DNA of 64,000 nt from Acidiphilium rubrum (GCF_900156265.1 NZ_FTNE01000011.1:1-64000), one strand, 5' to 3'. Shown: positions 43,619 through 53,431, counted from the first letter of the stretch. The notes: generated by a model from the letters alone, not told the origin. Numbers and translations: made by a program.

Positions 43619-44853
43619 CCCAGCAAGCTGCCACCACGATCGCGACCTTTCTGCACGGCGAGCGCGCGCGCCAGACCGCATTTCTGGCGGCGCTGGTCCG
43701 CGCACCGTCCGACAATCCGCCCGGCGATTGCGCGGGCCACGCCGAGGTTGCGGCACAATTGCTGGAGGGGCTGGGCCTCACCGTCGAACGCCATGTCGTG
43801 CCGGCCGCGCGCGCTGGCGAAACCGGCATGATCAGCGCGACCAATCTGGTGGTGCGCCATCGCTTCGGGCCGGGGCCGGTCGTCGCACTCAATGCGCATG
43901 GCGACGTGGTGCCGCCCGGTGATGGCTGGACGCATGATCCCTATGGCGCGACGATCGAGGATGGCTGGATGTTCGGGCGCGGGGTTGCGGTGTCGAAATC
44001 CGATTTCGCGACCTATACCTGGGCGCTGCTCGCGTTGATCGCGCTCGATGGACCGCTGCACGGCGCCATCGAGCTGCATTTCACCTATGACGAGGAAGCC
44101 GGCGGTGCGATCGGGCCCGGGCTTTTGCTGGAGGAGGGGATGTCGAAACCCGACCTCGCGATCGGTGCCGGATTTTCCTATGCCGTGGTCAACGCCCATA
44201 ATGGCTGCCTGCATCTTGAAGTGCAGGTCGAAGGCCGCTCGGCGCATGCCGCCATGCCGTTCACCGGCATCGATGCGCTGGAAGCGAGCACCGCCGTTCT
44301 GGCCGCGCTATACGCCCAGCGCCCGATCCTGGCCGAGACCACATCCGCGATCGGCGGCATCGGCAGTCCGCAACTCACGGTCGGGCTGATCAAGGGCGGC
44401 ATCAACACCAATGTCGTGCCCGATCGCGTCACCTTCCGGCTCGACCGGCGCATGATCCCTGAGGAAAATCCCGCAACGGTCGAGGCGGAATTGCGCGCGA
44501 TCATCGAGCAGGCGGTGCGGGCGGTGCCGGGCGCGACCGTGACGGTCCGCCGCATTCTGCTCGCCGAGCCGCTGGTTCCCGCGGCGGGGGCGGACGCGCT
44601 GACCACGCTGCTGTGCCGCCACGCCTCGCGGATCATGGGCGAAACCGTCACCGCCAAGGGCGTGCCGCTCTATACCGATGCGCGGCACTATGCCGCCGCC
44701 GGCGTGCCGATCGTGCTGTATGGCGCCGGGCCGCACACGATCGAAGAGGCGAACGCGCATCGGGCGGATGAAAAACTGCCGTTGAGCGATTTGTACAAAG
44801 CCACCGAAGTCGTGGCGCTGACGCTTGCGGAGCTGTTCGGCGCGACGCCATGA
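43615..44853 (+). CDS. M20-family metallohydrolase of the purine operon
   Basis: A 412-residue M20 (ArgE/DapE/CPG2-like) enzyme with catalytic and dimerisation domains. Visible site residues are His/Asp in VVALNAHGDVVPP, the Glu pair in FTYDEEAGGA, a dimer-domain histidine in EGRSAHAAMPF and a C-terminal His in ANAHRADEKL. The usual bridging aspartate segment (ADMKG in ArgE) reads AVSKSD here. It starts with GTG in the stop of the allC remnant and overlaps puuE at its end. The substrate is unknown. In this operon it could act on allantoate, ureidoglycolate or another ureido or acylamino compound, but this is inferred only from position. Confidence 0.85.
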   Translation: MTQQAATTIATFLHGERARQTAFLAALVRAPSDNPPGDCAGHAEVAAQLLEGLGLTVERHVVPAARAGETGMISATNLVVRHRFGPGPVVALNAHGDVVPPGDGWTHDPYGATIEDGWMFGRGVAVSKSDFATYTWALLALIALDGPLHGAIELHFTYDEEAGGAIGPGLLLEEGMSKPDLAIGAGFSYAVVNAHNGCLHLEVQVEGRSAHAAMPFTGIDALEASTAVLAALYAQRPILAETTSAIGGIGSPQLTVGLIKGGINTNVVPDRVTFRLDRRMIPEENPATVEAELRAIIEQAVRAVPGATVTVRRILLAEPLVPAAGADALTTLLCRHASRIMGETVTAKGVPLYTDARHYAAAGVPIVLYGAGPHTIEEANAHRADEKLPLSDLYKATEVVALTLAELFGATP

Positions 44854-45767
44854 GCTTGGCCGCGCCCTATCCGCGCGATCTGGCGGGATACGGGCGCACC
44901 CCGCCCGATCCGCAATGGCCGGGCGGGGCCAGGATATGCGTGCAGTTCGTGGTCAATTACGAGGAGGGCGGCGAGAACAATATCCTGCACGGGGATGCGG
45001 CGTCCGAGGCGTTTCTGTCGGAGATTCCCGGTGCGGCGCCCTGGCCGAACGCGCGGCACTGGAACATGGAATCGGCGTATGAATATGGCGCGCGCGCCGG
45101 GTTCTGGCGGCTCTGGCGACTGTTCACCGGCCGGCAGATCCCGGTTACGGTGTATGGCGTCGCCACCGCCCTGATGCGCGGGCCCGAGCAGGTCGCGGCA
45201 ATGCAGGAGGCCGGCTGGGAAATCGCGTCCCACGGGCTCAAATGGATCGATTATCGCGATGTGCCGCGCGCCGTCGAGGCGGCGCATCTGCGCGAGGCGA
45301 TTGCGCTGCATACGCGCATTACCGGCGCGGCACCGAGCGGGTTTTACCTTGGCCGTTGCTCGATGAACACGCGTGAGCTGGTGATGGCGCAGGATTGTTT
45401 CGCCTATTCATCGGACAGCTATGCCGATGATCTGCCCTATTGGGTCGCTGCGGCGAACGGCAGCCACCTGGTCATTCCCTACACGCTCGATGCCAATGAC
45501 ATGAGGTTTTCCACCAGCCCCGGTTACGCCTCCGGCGATGATTTCTTCGCCTATCTGCGCGACAGTTTCGATTGGCTGCTGCATGAGGGCCGCGCCGGCA
45601 GTCCGAAAATGCTGAGCGTCGGCCTGCACTGCCGCCTTGCCGGTCGGCCGGGGCGGGCGGCGGCGCTGGCGCGCTTTATCGACCACGTCGCGGCGCAACC
45701 CGATGTGTGGGTTGCGCGGCGGATCGACATCGCGCGCCATTGGCGTGCGGTTCACCCGCCGGGCTAA
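44850..45767 (+). CDS. puuE: Cofactor-free allantoinase PuuE (polysaccharide deacetylase fold)
   Basis: PuuE, a 305-residue member of the carbohydrate esterase 4 fold that opens the allantoin ring to allantoate without the usual dinuclear metal site. The N-terminus YPRDLAGYGRTPPDPQWPGG, then QFVVNYEEGGENNILHGD and WNMESAYEYGARAGFWRL are diagnostic. IASHGLKWIDY and the C-terminal MLSVGLHCRLAGRPGR follow. Its ATG overlaps the M20 stop. Its TAA stop overlaps the TAG of the convergent formylglutamate amidohydrolase (four shared bases, CTAA). Confidence 0.94.
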   Translation: MSLAAPYPRDLAGYGRTPPDPQWPGGARICVQFVVNYEEGGENNILHGDAASEAFLSEIPGAAPWPNARHWNMESAYEYGARAGFWRLWRLFTGRQIPVTVYGVATALMRGPEQVAAMQEAGWEIASHGLKWIDYRDVPRAVEAAHLREAIALHTRITGAAPSGFYLGRCSMNTRELVMAQDCFAYSSDSYADDLPYWVAAANGSHLVIPYTLDANDMRFSTSPGYASGDDFFAYLRDSFDWLLHEGRAGSPKMLSVGLHCRLAGRPGRAAALARFIDHVAAQPDVWVARRIDIARHWRAVHPPG

Positions 45768-46531
45768 CGCGCGGATTGTTCGAGTTGTTCGAGCGCGCGC
45801 GGCAGCAGGCGGGCGAGGCGGGTTGCCCAGGCGGCCTCGCCGGCTTTGGTTGCAATCAGATCCTGGCGGATTTCGAGTTCGGCGTAATCGAGCCCGTTGC
45901 GTTCGGCGTGCACCGGCACGCCGTAGTCGGTTGCATCCGAGACCGCATAGGGGTCGTTTTCCGTGACGATCAGATCGCCCTCCGCACGCAGCAGATCGGC
46001 CAGGATCAGTGAAAAGCGAGGGTTGCGGTTGAACAGCACGGCGGCGTGCATCGGTCGCGCATGGCCGTGAAAGACCGGTGTGAAACTATGCATGGCAATA
46101 TAGATCGTTCGTTGGCCGCGTGCGCTGCGGGCCGCGATCTCGCCGGCGATCATGCTGTGATAGGGCGCGAAGATCGCCTGCATCCTTGCGTGTTTCGCCG
46201 CATCGTCCAGGCCGTGATTGCCGGGGATCGGGGTCGCTTCGGAAACCTCGGGAAAGGCGCTCGGCGCCGCCGGCGGGCGGTTGCAATCGATCACCAGGCG
46301 CGAATAAGTCTGCAAAATCGCGGTGGCACCGAGCTGTAGCGCGAGTTGTTCGGTCACGCCGGCGATGCCGATATCCCAGCCGATATGCCGCTGGCGGTCT
46401 GCCTCGCTCACGCCGAGGTCGCCGAGCGCGTGGGGAATGCGGCGCCCCGCATGATCGGCGGTGAGCAGGAAGGCGCTGGTGGCGTCGGGGTAGAGGCGGC
46501 GGCAGGGCGGCGGTTCGTCGGGGAGCAGCAT
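45764..46531 (-). CDS. N-formylglutamate amidohydrolase
   Basis: A 255-residue FGase-family enzyme that hydrolyses N-formylglutamate or a related formylated or acylated amino acid. The pattern FLLTADHAGRRIPHALGDLG, HIGWDIGIAGVTEQLALQ, LVIDCNRPP and IYIAMHSFTPVFHG is complete. HutG-type enzymes serve histidine breakdown, but no hut genes are here, so the substrate may differ. The ATG at 46531 is chosen over upstream in-frame codons that fall in the AT-rich repeat. It converges on puuE. Confidence 0.88.
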   Translation of the reverse strand: MLLPDEPPPCRRLYPDATSAFLLTADHAGRRIPHALGDLGVSEADRQRHIGWDIGIAGVTEQLALQLGATAILQTYSRLVIDCNRPPAAPSAFPEVSEATPIPGNHGLDDAAKHARMQAIFAPYHSMIAGEIAARSARGQRTIYIAMHSFTPVFHGHARPMHAAVLFNRNPRFSLILADLLRAEGDLIVTENDPYAVSDATDYGVPVHAERNGLDYAELEIRQDLIATKAGEAAWATRLARLLPRALEQLEQSAR

Positions 46532-46591
46532 GGGTGGGAGAGTATCGGGTTTTGGGTCGGGAGGCGAGGTTGGGCGTGAGGGAAGGGAAGG

Positions 46592-46710
46592 CTTCTTTTT
46601 TGTAAAAAAGAAGCAAAAAACTTTCCAACCCTGGGGCACGGGCGTTTTCAAAGGCACGGACCCAAATTAAAAAAGTTTTTTTTGCTTCTTTTTTGTTCAC
46701 AAAAAAGAAG
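46592..46710. repeat. Family-2 paired AT-rich hairpin element
   Basis: Same design and orientation as the element at 24448: left hairpin CTTCTTTTTTG-TA-AAAAAGAAG, CAAAAAACTTT, a ~48-bp centre with CTGGGGCACGGGCG and GGCACGGACCCA, then AAGTTTTTTTTG and the right hairpin with loop GTTCAC. The centre is clearly homologous to those at 24448 and 59627. It lies between the 3' end of holA and the start of the formylglutamate amidohydrolase gene. Confidence 0.87.
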
Positions 46711-46732
46711 ACTCTTCCCTTGCCTTCGCTTT

Positions 46733-47734
46733 CTACCCCCGCGCCCGCTGCGCCAACCCCAGCAGCGTCTGCCGCGCGATCGCCTCCGGCACGCTGCCGG
46801 TGCGTTTGCAATCGGCTTCGGCACGAAGAGCGCGGTCGATCGCGGCGATAATCGCGGGTTCGCGCCAGCTGCCGGCGGCCTTGATCACCGCGCCCTGGCG
46901 GCGGAAAAACACCGGCGGTCGGCGGGCCGCGAGCGCGTCGCGCGGGTTGGCACCGTGCGCGATCGCCTCCGCCATCAGGCGCAGGCCGGAAAGCTCGGTC
47001 AGCAGCACCCGAAGGATCGCCACCGCCGCCGCGCCCTCATCGATCGCGAGGCTGATGGCGTGGTCGGCCGCCCTTGGGTTGCCGGCGAGCGCTGCGTCGA
47101 TCGCATCATGCATCGAGGCGGTGCCCTGGTCGTCGAGCACGGCGTCGATATCGGCGATGGTGATCGTGCCGCCGGGGCCGGCGTAGAGAATGAGGCGTTC
47201 GGCGGCATCGGCCAGCGCGCCGGATTCACCGCCCAGCCGCCCGGCGGCGAGGGTCAGCGCGTCGCGCGCGATGCCGACCCCGGCGGCGCGCAAGGCGGCT
47301 TCCAGCATCGGGCCGCGCGCCGCGGCATCGGGGATGTAGCAGGCGATCGCGGCGGCATCGCTGTGCTTTTCGGCGAGCGTACGCAGCTTCGAGCGGCCGT
47401 TGAGGTCGCCGCCGGTCGCGATGACCAGGGCATCGCCCCGTGTGGCAAGTGCCGCCTCGAACGAGGGTGCCTGCTTGTCGCCGACATCGCGGATCAAAAT
47501 CACCTTGCGCCCGCCGCCAAACGCCTGCGCAGTCGCTTCCTCCGGCAGCCGATCCGCCTGCTCCGCATCAAGCTCGGCAAGCCGGAACGGATCGTCGAGC
47601 GAGCCGGCGATGCGCCTAGCCAGGGCGCGCGCCCGGTCGGTAACCAGGGAGGTATCCGGGCCGTAGATCAGTACCAAACGGGTGGCACCGGGGTTGGCCA
47701 GAAACCGATCGGCCTGGCGCGCGTCTAGTTTCAT
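46733..47734 (-). CDS. holA: DNA polymerase III delta subunit
   Basis: The clamp-loader delta subunit, 333 residues, which opens the beta sliding clamp at the replication fork. Typical parts are RLVLIYGPDTSLVTDRARAL, VILIRDVGDKQAPSFEAAL, IACYIPDAAARGPML, LAAGRLGGESGALADAAERL, ADIDAVLDDQGTASMHDAID and a C-terminal helical domain. It normally follows leuS-lptE directly. Here a 200-bp family-1 repeat separates it from lptE, and no ribosome binding site is visible before the ATG at 47734. Confidence 0.93.
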   Translation of the reverse strand: MKLDARQADRFLANPGATRLVLIYGPDTSLVTDRARALARRIAGSLDDPFRLAELDAEQADRLPEEATAQAFGGGRKVILIRDVGDKQAPSFEAALATRGDALVIATGGDLNGRSKLRTLAEKHSDAAAIACYIPDAAARGPMLEAALRAAGVGIARDALTLAAGRLGGESGALADAAERLILYAGPGGTITIADIDAVLDDQGTASMHDAIDAALAGNPRAADHAISLAIDEGAAAVAILRVLLTELSGLRLMAEAIAHGANPRDALAARRPPVFFRRQGAVIKAAGSWREPAIIAAIDRALRAEADCKRTGSVPEAIARQTLLGLAQRARG

Positions 47735-47752
47735 GGGGTGGTGCCGTTTGAG

Positions 47753-47952
47753 AAGAAAGGCCAGGGGCCCTGCCCCTGGACCCCGTTAAAGGCGGAGCCT
47801 TTAAAATCCATTAGTTTTAGGCAAGGGGAGGGCGACCCAGGCCAGATCAGCGGAAAGTCCGAGGCAGCGCCCTCCCCTTGCCTAAAACTAGCGGGTTCTA
47901 AGGGCTCCGCCCTTAGTGGGGGGTTCGGGGGGCAAAGCCCCCTGATCTTCCT
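47753..47952. repeat. Family-1 palindromic repeat, copy D (inside the leuS-lptE-holA operon)
   Basis: A copy oriented as B, with a slightly diverged centre. Beyond its ends the host sequence forms an extra perfect 15-bp inverted repeat, GGGGTGGTGCCGTTT (47735-47749) and AAACGGCACCACCCC (47957-47971), so the whole 237-bp unit can fold. It sits between lptE and the holA start codon. Confidence 0.92.
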
Positions 47953-47983
47953 TCCCAAACGGCACCACCCCAACGGCCCGGCA

Positions 47984-48499
47984 CTACGCCCCATGATCGG
48001 GGTGAGCGCGGAAATAGAGTGCCAACTGCATCGCGATCTGGTTGGCCAGTTCGCGCGCCAGCTGGTGGCGCATGATGCCGCCATCAAGCGTGTTGGCGAA
48101 ATACTGGTTGTCGATGATGTTTTCCGCGTCCATCGCCTGGGCGTTGCCTTTGGCGAGCGCCGTGGTCAAATTGCCTTCGGGCGTGAGTTCCCAATGCGCG
48201 GTGGCGAGGAAGCGGTTGCGCGTGTTCGAGGTATCCTGCTGCACGCCGATGATCTGCACCGAAATCCCGTACTGCACGGTCAGGTGATAGCGATAGAAGC
48301 TGGGCGCGCCATCGCGCTGCAACGCCGCTTCCAGCGCCTGGTGCATCACCTGACCCTGGCGATCGGCCAGCGGTGCGATGTCGATTTCATCCATCTGCGC
48401 CGCGATGCGCGCGGGCTGGCCGGCCTGGGGGCCGTACAGCGGGTGAAAGCCGCAGGCCGACAGCGCCAGCACGCAGGGCAGGGCGAGGTACCTACGCAC
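47984..48499 (-). CDS. lptE: LPS assembly lipoprotein LptE
   Basis: The outer-membrane lipoprotein that plugs the LptD barrel and helps place lipopolysaccharide in the outer leaflet. The 171 residues start with a lipoprotein signal (LALSAC, lipidated Cys16), then [11 protein letters not shown], the LptE opening. The small beta/alpha domain includes [19 protein letters not shown]. The GTG start lies inside the leuS 3' end (8-base overlap), so it is coupled to leuS. The start choice gives a proper signal peptide. Confidence 0.9.
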   Translation of the reverse strand: MRRYLALPCVLALSACGFHPLYGPQAGQPARIAAQMDEIDIAPLADRQGQVMHQALEAALQRDGAPSFYRYHLTVQYGISVQIIGVQQDTSNTRNRFLATAHWELTPEGNLTTALAKGNAQAMDAENIIDNQYFANTLDGGIMRHQLARELANQIAMQLALYFRAHPDHGA

Positions 48500-51104
48500 G
48501 GATCACGAAATTCAAAATCCGGTCCGGCACATGGATGCGCTTGACGATGGTGACACCGTCGAGCGCCTGCGCGATTTTCGGCTCGGCCATCGCGGCCGCG
48601 ACCGCGGTTGCCGCATCCGCCCCCGGTGCGAGGTCGATGGTGCCGCGCAGCTTACCCATGATCTGGACCGCGAGCGTCACCCGATCGCGCCGCAGCAGAT
48701 CAGGCTCGGCGGTCAGCCACGGCAGGTCCGCCACCAGCGGCGCGCCGGATTCGATCAACGCATGGGCTTCCTCGGCGACATGCGGAATGATCGGCGCTGC
48801 GAGGCGGATCAGCGCCGTCACCGCTTCGCGCCGTGCCGCTGCCATGCCGGGTGCGGCCTTGGCCTCGGCATCGGTGATCGCGTTGCTCAACTCATATAGC
48901 CGCGCGATCGCCACGTTGAAGGCGAACCCATCGATCGCTTCGGTCACCCCGGCGATCGCCCGATGGGTCGCCTGGCGCAGCACGCGTGCAGCGCCACTGG
49001 CCTGATCGAGCGGTGTGGCATCGGGTGCATCCTGCGTCAGGCTGCGCGCGAGCCGAAAGAGTCGCTGCACGAAGCGGAACGCGCCCTGCGCCCCGGCCTC
49101 GGTCCATTCGACATCGCGCTCCGGCGGATTGTCCGACAGGGTAAACCAGCGCGCCGCATCCGCGCCGAACCGCTCGATCACCACGCTGGGATCGACCGTG
49201 TTGCGCTTGGATTTCGACATTTTCTCGATCGGGCCGACGATCACGGGCCGTCCGTTGCTGGTCGCCGTACCATCGCTGTGCTTGACCACCTCATCGGGGT
49301 AGAGCCAGCGGCCGTCTTCGGATTTATAGCTCTCATGCGTCACCATGCCCTGGGTGAACAGCCCGGCGAAGGGCTCATCGACCCCGACATGGCCAAGCCG
49401 GTGCATCGCCCTGGTGAAGAACCGCGCGTAGAGCAGGTGCAGGATCGCGTGTTCGATGCCGCCAATATATTGATCGACCGGCATCCAATGCTTCGTCGCC
49501 GCCACATCGGTCGGGGTTTCGGCATGGGGGGCGCAGAACCGGGCGAAATACCACGAACTGTCGACGAAGGTATCGAACGTGTCGGTCTCGCGCAGGGCCG
49601 CCGCCCCGCATTGCGGGCAGGCGACGTGCTTCCAGGTCGGGTGATGATCGAGCGCGTTGCCCGGCCGGTCGAACGGCAGATCATCGGGCAGGCGCACCGG
49701 CAAATCCTTGGCCGGTACCGGCACCGTGCCGCAGATTTCGCAATGGATCACCGGGATCGGGCAGCCCCAGGCGCGCTGGCGCGACACGCCCCAGTCGCGC
49801 AGGCGCCAGTTCACCACTCCCTGGCCGATGCCGCGCTGTTCCAGCTCGGCGATGACGCGCGTTTTGGCGGCAGCGACATCGAGCCCATCGAGAAAGTCGG
49901 ATGCCACGATCACGCCATCGCCGGTCAGCGCGACGGTGCCGACCTCGGCCGCCGGCTCGCCTTTGGCCGCGACGACCACGGTCACGTCGAGCCCGTATTT
50001 GCGGGCGAAATCAAGGTCGCGCTGGTCATGCGCCGGGCAGCCGAAAATGGCACCGGTGCCGTATTCCATCAGCACGAAATTCGCGATCCACACCGGATAG
50101 GTCGCGGCGGTGAACGGGTGTTTCACCCGCAGACCGGTATCGAACCCGCGCTTTTCCGCGGCTTCGATCGCGGCTTCGGACGTGCCGCTACTCTGGCAAT
50201 CGGCGATGAAGGCGGCGGCCTCGGCGTTCCGGGCCGCAACCGTGGTCGCCAGCGGATGATCCGGCGCGATCGCGAGGAAGCTCATGCCGAACAGCGTATC
50301 CGGCCGCGTCGTATAGACCTTGACGTGATCGATGCCGTCCAGCGGGGTGGCGAGGGCGAAGGACACATTCGCCCCTTCGCTCCGCCCGATCCAGTTGCGC
50401 TGCATGGTGCGCACCCGCTCCGGCCAGCGGTCGAGCGTATCGAGCCCGGCGAGCAGATCTTCGGCGAATTCGGTGATCTTGAAAAACCATTGGCGCAGCT
50501 TGCGCTTTTCGACCAACGCGCCGGATTTCCAGCCGCGCCCGTCGATCACCTGTTCGTTCGCCAGCACGGTGAGATCGACCGGGTCCCAGTTGACCGCCGA
50601 CTCCCGCCGGTAGGCGAGGCCCGCGCGCCAGAAATCCAGAAAGATCTTTTGCTGCTGGCCGTAATATTCGGGGTCGCAGGTGGCGAATTCGCGCGACCAG
50701 TCGATCGACAGGCCGACCAGTTTGAGGTCGTTGCGCATCGCTTCGATGTTCTGATGCGTCCATTGCGCCGGATCGACGCCGCGCTCACGCGCCGCGTTTT
50801 CCGCCGGCAGGCCAAACGCATCCCACCCCATCGGGTGCAGCACATCGAACCCCTGGGCGCGGCGGGTCCGCGCGATCACATCGCCGATTGCGTAGTTCCG
50901 CACATGACCGATGTGGATTTTCCCGGATGGATAGGGAAACATTTCCAGAACGTAGCATTTCGGCCGCGTGCCGCTCGGCTGGTCGGTCGTGGTAAAGCAC
51001 CCGGCCGCGGCCCATGCCGCCTGCCAGCGCGGCTCGGCCGCCCGGAAGTCATAGGCGTGGTCGGAGCCTTGATCGGGCGCCAGATCGGGCTGGTTCTGGT
51101 CCAT
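48492..51104 (-). CDS. leuS: Leucyl-tRNA synthetase
   Basis: Class I leucyl-tRNA synthetase of 870 residues. HIGH is at 64-67 ([18 protein letters not shown]) and KMSKS at 628-632, with the editing (CP1) domain between them. PLEUS-type sequence [19 protein letters not shown] and the zinc-like [15 protein letters not shown] are present. The anticodon-binding and C-terminal domains are complete. It starts four bases after the DUF3576 gene and overlaps lptE. Confidence 0.97.
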   Translation of the reverse strand: MDQNQPDLAPDQGSDHAYDFRAAEPRWQAAWAAAGCFTTTDQPSGTRPKCYVLEMFPYPSGKIHIGHVRNYAIGDVIARTRRAQGFDVLHPMGWDAFGLPAENAARERGVDPAQWTHQNIEAMRNDLKLVGLSIDWSREFATCDPEYYGQQQKIFLDFWRAGLAYRRESAVNWDPVDLTVLANEQVIDGRGWKSGALVEKRKLRQWFFKITEFAEDLLAGLDTLDRWPERVRTMQRNWIGRSEGANVSFALATPLDGIDHVKVYTTRPDTLFGMSFLAIAPDHPLATTVAARNAEAAAFIADCQSSGTSEAAIEAAEKRGFDTGLRVKHPFTAATYPVWIANFVLMEYGTGAIFGCPAHDQRDLDFARKYGLDVTVVVAAKGEPAAEVGTVALTGDGVIVASDFLDGLDVAAAKTRVIAELEQRGIGQGVVNWRLRDWGVSRQRAWGCPIPVIHCEICGTVPVPAKDLPVRLPDDLPFDRPGNALDHHPTWKHVACPQCGAAALRETDTFDTFVDSSWYFARFCAPHAETPTDVAATKHWMPVDQYIGGIEHAILHLLYARFFTRAMHRLGHVGVDEPFAGLFTQGMVTHESYKSEDGRWLYPDEVVKHSDGTATSNGRPVIVGPIEKMSKSKRNTVDPSVVIERFGADAARWFTLSDNPPERDVEWTEAGAQGAFRFVQRLFRLARSLTQDAPDATPLDQASGAARVLRQATHRAIAGVTEAIDGFAFNVAIARLYELSNAITDAEAKAAPGMAAARREAVTALIRLAAPIIPHVAEEAHALIESGAPLVADLPWLTAEPDLLRRDRVTLAVQIMGKLRGTIDLAPGADAATAVAAAMAEPKIAQALDGVTIVKRIHVPDRILNFVIRA

Positions 51105-51108
51105 CCGT

Positions 51109-51681
51109 TCAGCCGTTCAACTGCCCGGCCGCCTTGAGTTGCGCGGCGCGCGCCAGGATGCGATCCTCGATGCCGTTGGCGGTAGCCGGATCGACCGGTT
51201 GATCGACCCAGTCGCCACCCTGGCGGATCTGGCGGAAAATCGACACTTTCACATCGTTGGCCGAGAGCATGCTGCCCAGCACATACGCCGTCGCCTTGAA
51301 ACGCTCGTTCGGCGTCGCGGGCGGCGAATACCAATCCGTGATGATCACGCCGGCGAACGGATCGGCCGAGGCGAGCGGCATGAAGCTCAACGTATCGAGC
51401 GAGGCGCGCCACAAATAGGCATTGACCGCAACACCGGTCGCCGAACCGGCCGGCGCGGCATGACCACCGCCGCCGAGCGTGAGCAGATTGCCCAGGCCGC
51501 CGCCGGGATGGTTCATCGCGGGCGGGGTGTACTGCGTCTGCGGGTTGTTGATCTGTGCCGCCGTCAACGGTTTGCTGCTGCTGCATGAAGCAAGACCGAG
51601 GGCCGCGACCGCCAGAAATGCCAGCGCCGGGCCTTGGTTGAAACGCTTTGTGACCAGTTTGCTGTGAAGCCGCACGTTCAT
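51109..51681 (-). CDS. DUF3576 lipoprotein
   Basis: A 190-residue DUF3576 protein, a family largely limited to alphaproteobacteria and commonly found just upstream of leuS, as here. The N-terminus has a lipoprotein signal ([10 protein letters not shown], Cys33). The conserved core reads [33 protein letters not shown] and [27 protein letters not shown]. The function is unknown; a role in envelope biogenesis is suggested only by the lptE linkage. Confidence 0.9.
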   Translation of the reverse strand: MNVRLHSKLVTKRFNQGPALAFLAVAALGLASCSSSKPLTAAQINNPQTQYTPPAMNHPGGGLGNLLTLGGGGHAAPAGSATGVAVNAYLWRASLDTLSFMPLASADPFAGVIITDWYSPPATPNERFKATAYVLGSMLSANDVKVSIFRQIRQGGDWVDQPVDPATANGIEDRILARAAQLKAAGQLNG

Positions 51682-51831
51682 CTCCGCTCAGTCGCAGCAG
51701 GAAGTCTGCGCGACACTGTGGGGTGTTTAGCCTTGCTGCCGCCTGACGCCAAGGGCAAGCGCGGCACGAGCAGGCAGGGCGCTGTTTTTTGAAATAAACC
51801 GTGCATCCCTGACCCGAGTGCGACCGGCCAC

Positions 51832-51865
51832 AAAAAAGGGGGCGACGGCTCACACCGTCGCCCCC
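51832..51865 (-). terminator. Rho-independent terminator of the porin gene
   Basis: A perfect 11-bp GC stem (GGGGGCGACGG/CCGTCGCCCCC) with a 6-base loop, followed on the minus strand by TTTTTT. It lies 33 bases beyond the porin stop codon. Confidence 0.93.
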
Positions 51866-51898
51866 GTTCGTTGTTCGGCGTATCAGCCGATCGTCAGA

Positions 51899-53224
51899 TC
51901 ACCACTTGAGAGCGGCACCCGCGCCGATCGCCTGGCTGTGCATGCGGTTGCCCACGGTGGTGTTGGTCTTGCTGTTGGCGAAGTCGAAGCCGTACTGCTT
52001 GCGCTGGCCATACAGATAGGTGACGAACAGACCGAGGTTCGGGGTGACGGCGTAGTTGGCACCGACCGCAACACCATTGTCCTGCTCGGTACGGCCGACG
52101 CCGTTGCCCGGCAGATGCGCACCGGCGCTCTGGTTGTTGAAGTAGTAGCCGCCCACGGTGACCGGGCCGGCGGTGTATTCGGCGCTGACCAGCCAATCAA
52201 AGGCATTACGCTGGCCGGGGAGCAGGAAGGTGTAGCCGTTGTTGACCTGGCCGTCCTTCGCGTTCGCGCCAACCATGAACCCCGCGTAGGAAATCTGACC
52301 GCCAACAGTGGCGATGCCCAGACCCTTGTAGCCGGTCTCATGCGTGATTGCGCCGGTCTCCGGTGACACGATCGTCTCGATCGAAGACCCCGTGCTGTTG
52401 CCGATCGGCGAGGACTTGATGTAGCCGCCCGAAACCTTCACACCGACGCCGCTGAATTCGCCGGTATACTGAACCATCGCATCGAGCGTGTTCTTGCGGC
52501 GGGCATTGCCGGCGCCACCAGGCGCGCTGGCGAGGGCCGCGCAAGTGCTCTGCGCCACGGTGCAGGCGGCGAGACCTTCCTTGATGCCGTTCGAATTCGG
52601 CTCAAAGCCGATACCCGCGTTGAAACCGGCGAAGGTCGGCGTGAGGTACACGATTTTGAGGGTGGTGTAGAGCGCCCCGGTGTCCGAGAACAGCCAGGTC
52701 GGGTGCGCAGCGCTCGGCACGATCGAGCCGATGCCGCCGTCCGAATTCCACTGGTTGCCGTCGCCGAAGTTTTCGAACACGCCGTCCTGCATCAAAGTCC
52801 ACGGGCCATCGCCCTGGCCGATCCGCACGATGCCGGCCTGCTTGGTGCCCAAATAGGCATAGGCGCGGCGGATCACGAGAGATTCCGTGCCGTTCGCAGC
52901 AGCATTTTCCTGCATGCCCTGGCCGGGATTAGTGTAGGCATCGCGAATTTCCGAAGCGACACCGTATTCGAACCCGCCGGTCGTCATCGCATCAAAACCG
53001 GGATACAGGCGCAGGAACCCTTCGTTGGCGATCGGGTTCAGCTTGTAGCCGCCATAGCTGTTGACCGAGGAGCCAACGGCATCGAGCTGGTACGTGAACA
53101 AACCGTTCAAATGAACGACCAGCGTGCCCGGCTTCGGCGGTGTGGCTGCCTGTGCGTGCGCGGCACCGGTTGCTCCGGCTACCATGCCCAACGTGGCCAC
53201 CGAGGCCAGTAGGAATTTGCGCAT
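51899..53224 (-). CDS. Outer-membrane porin
   Basis: A 441-residue beta-barrel porin of the general Gram-negative type seen in many Acetobacteraceae. The signal peptide (about 24 residues, ending AHA) is followed by a mature protein of alternating polar/aromatic strands, including LVVHLNGLFTYQLDAVGSSV, FLRLYPGFDAMTTGGFEYGV and RRAYAYLGTKQAGIVRIGQGDG, and ends in an aromatic residue (ALKW). The ATG at 53224 is chosen because GGAGG lies five bases upstream; an earlier ATG overlaps that site. It is a monocistronic unit with its own terminator and is likely highly expressed. Confidence 0.92.
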   Translation of the reverse strand: MRKFLLASVATLGMVAGATGAAHAQAATPPKPGTLVVHLNGLFTYQLDAVGSSVNSYGGYKLNPIANEGFLRLYPGFDAMTTGGFEYGVASEIRDAYTNPGQGMQENAAANGTESLVIRRAYAYLGTKQAGIVRIGQGDGPWTLMQDGVFENFGDGNQWNSDGGIGSIVPSAAHPTWLFSDTGALYTTLKIVYLTPTFAGFNAGIGFEPNSNGIKEGLAACTVAQSTCAALASAPGGAGNARRKNTLDAMVQYTGEFSGVGVKVSGGYIKSSPIGNSTGSSIETIVSPETGAITHETGYKGLGIATVGGQISYAGFMVGANAKDGQVNNGYTFLLPGQRNAFDWLVSAEYTAGPVTVGGYYFNNQSAGAHLPGNGVGRTEQDNGVAVGANYAVTPNLGLFVTYLYGQRKQYGFDFANSKTNTTVGNRMHSQAIGAGAALKW

Positions 53225-53431
53225 ATAAACCTCCATGTTGCCGGTCTCCCGGCGTTAACCCTGTTTTCGACCCGGCCAATGCTTCAACATCAACCTCTTC
53301 ACTACCGCGCCAAAATACAGACGTCGGAAGCGTGCGAGCGGATAAAACGCATTTACCGAGACGGAAGCAACATGCCGAACCGCTGTTTTCGGCTATTTCG
53401 ATCGCCTGTTGTTTCGATGCCACAGTATATG

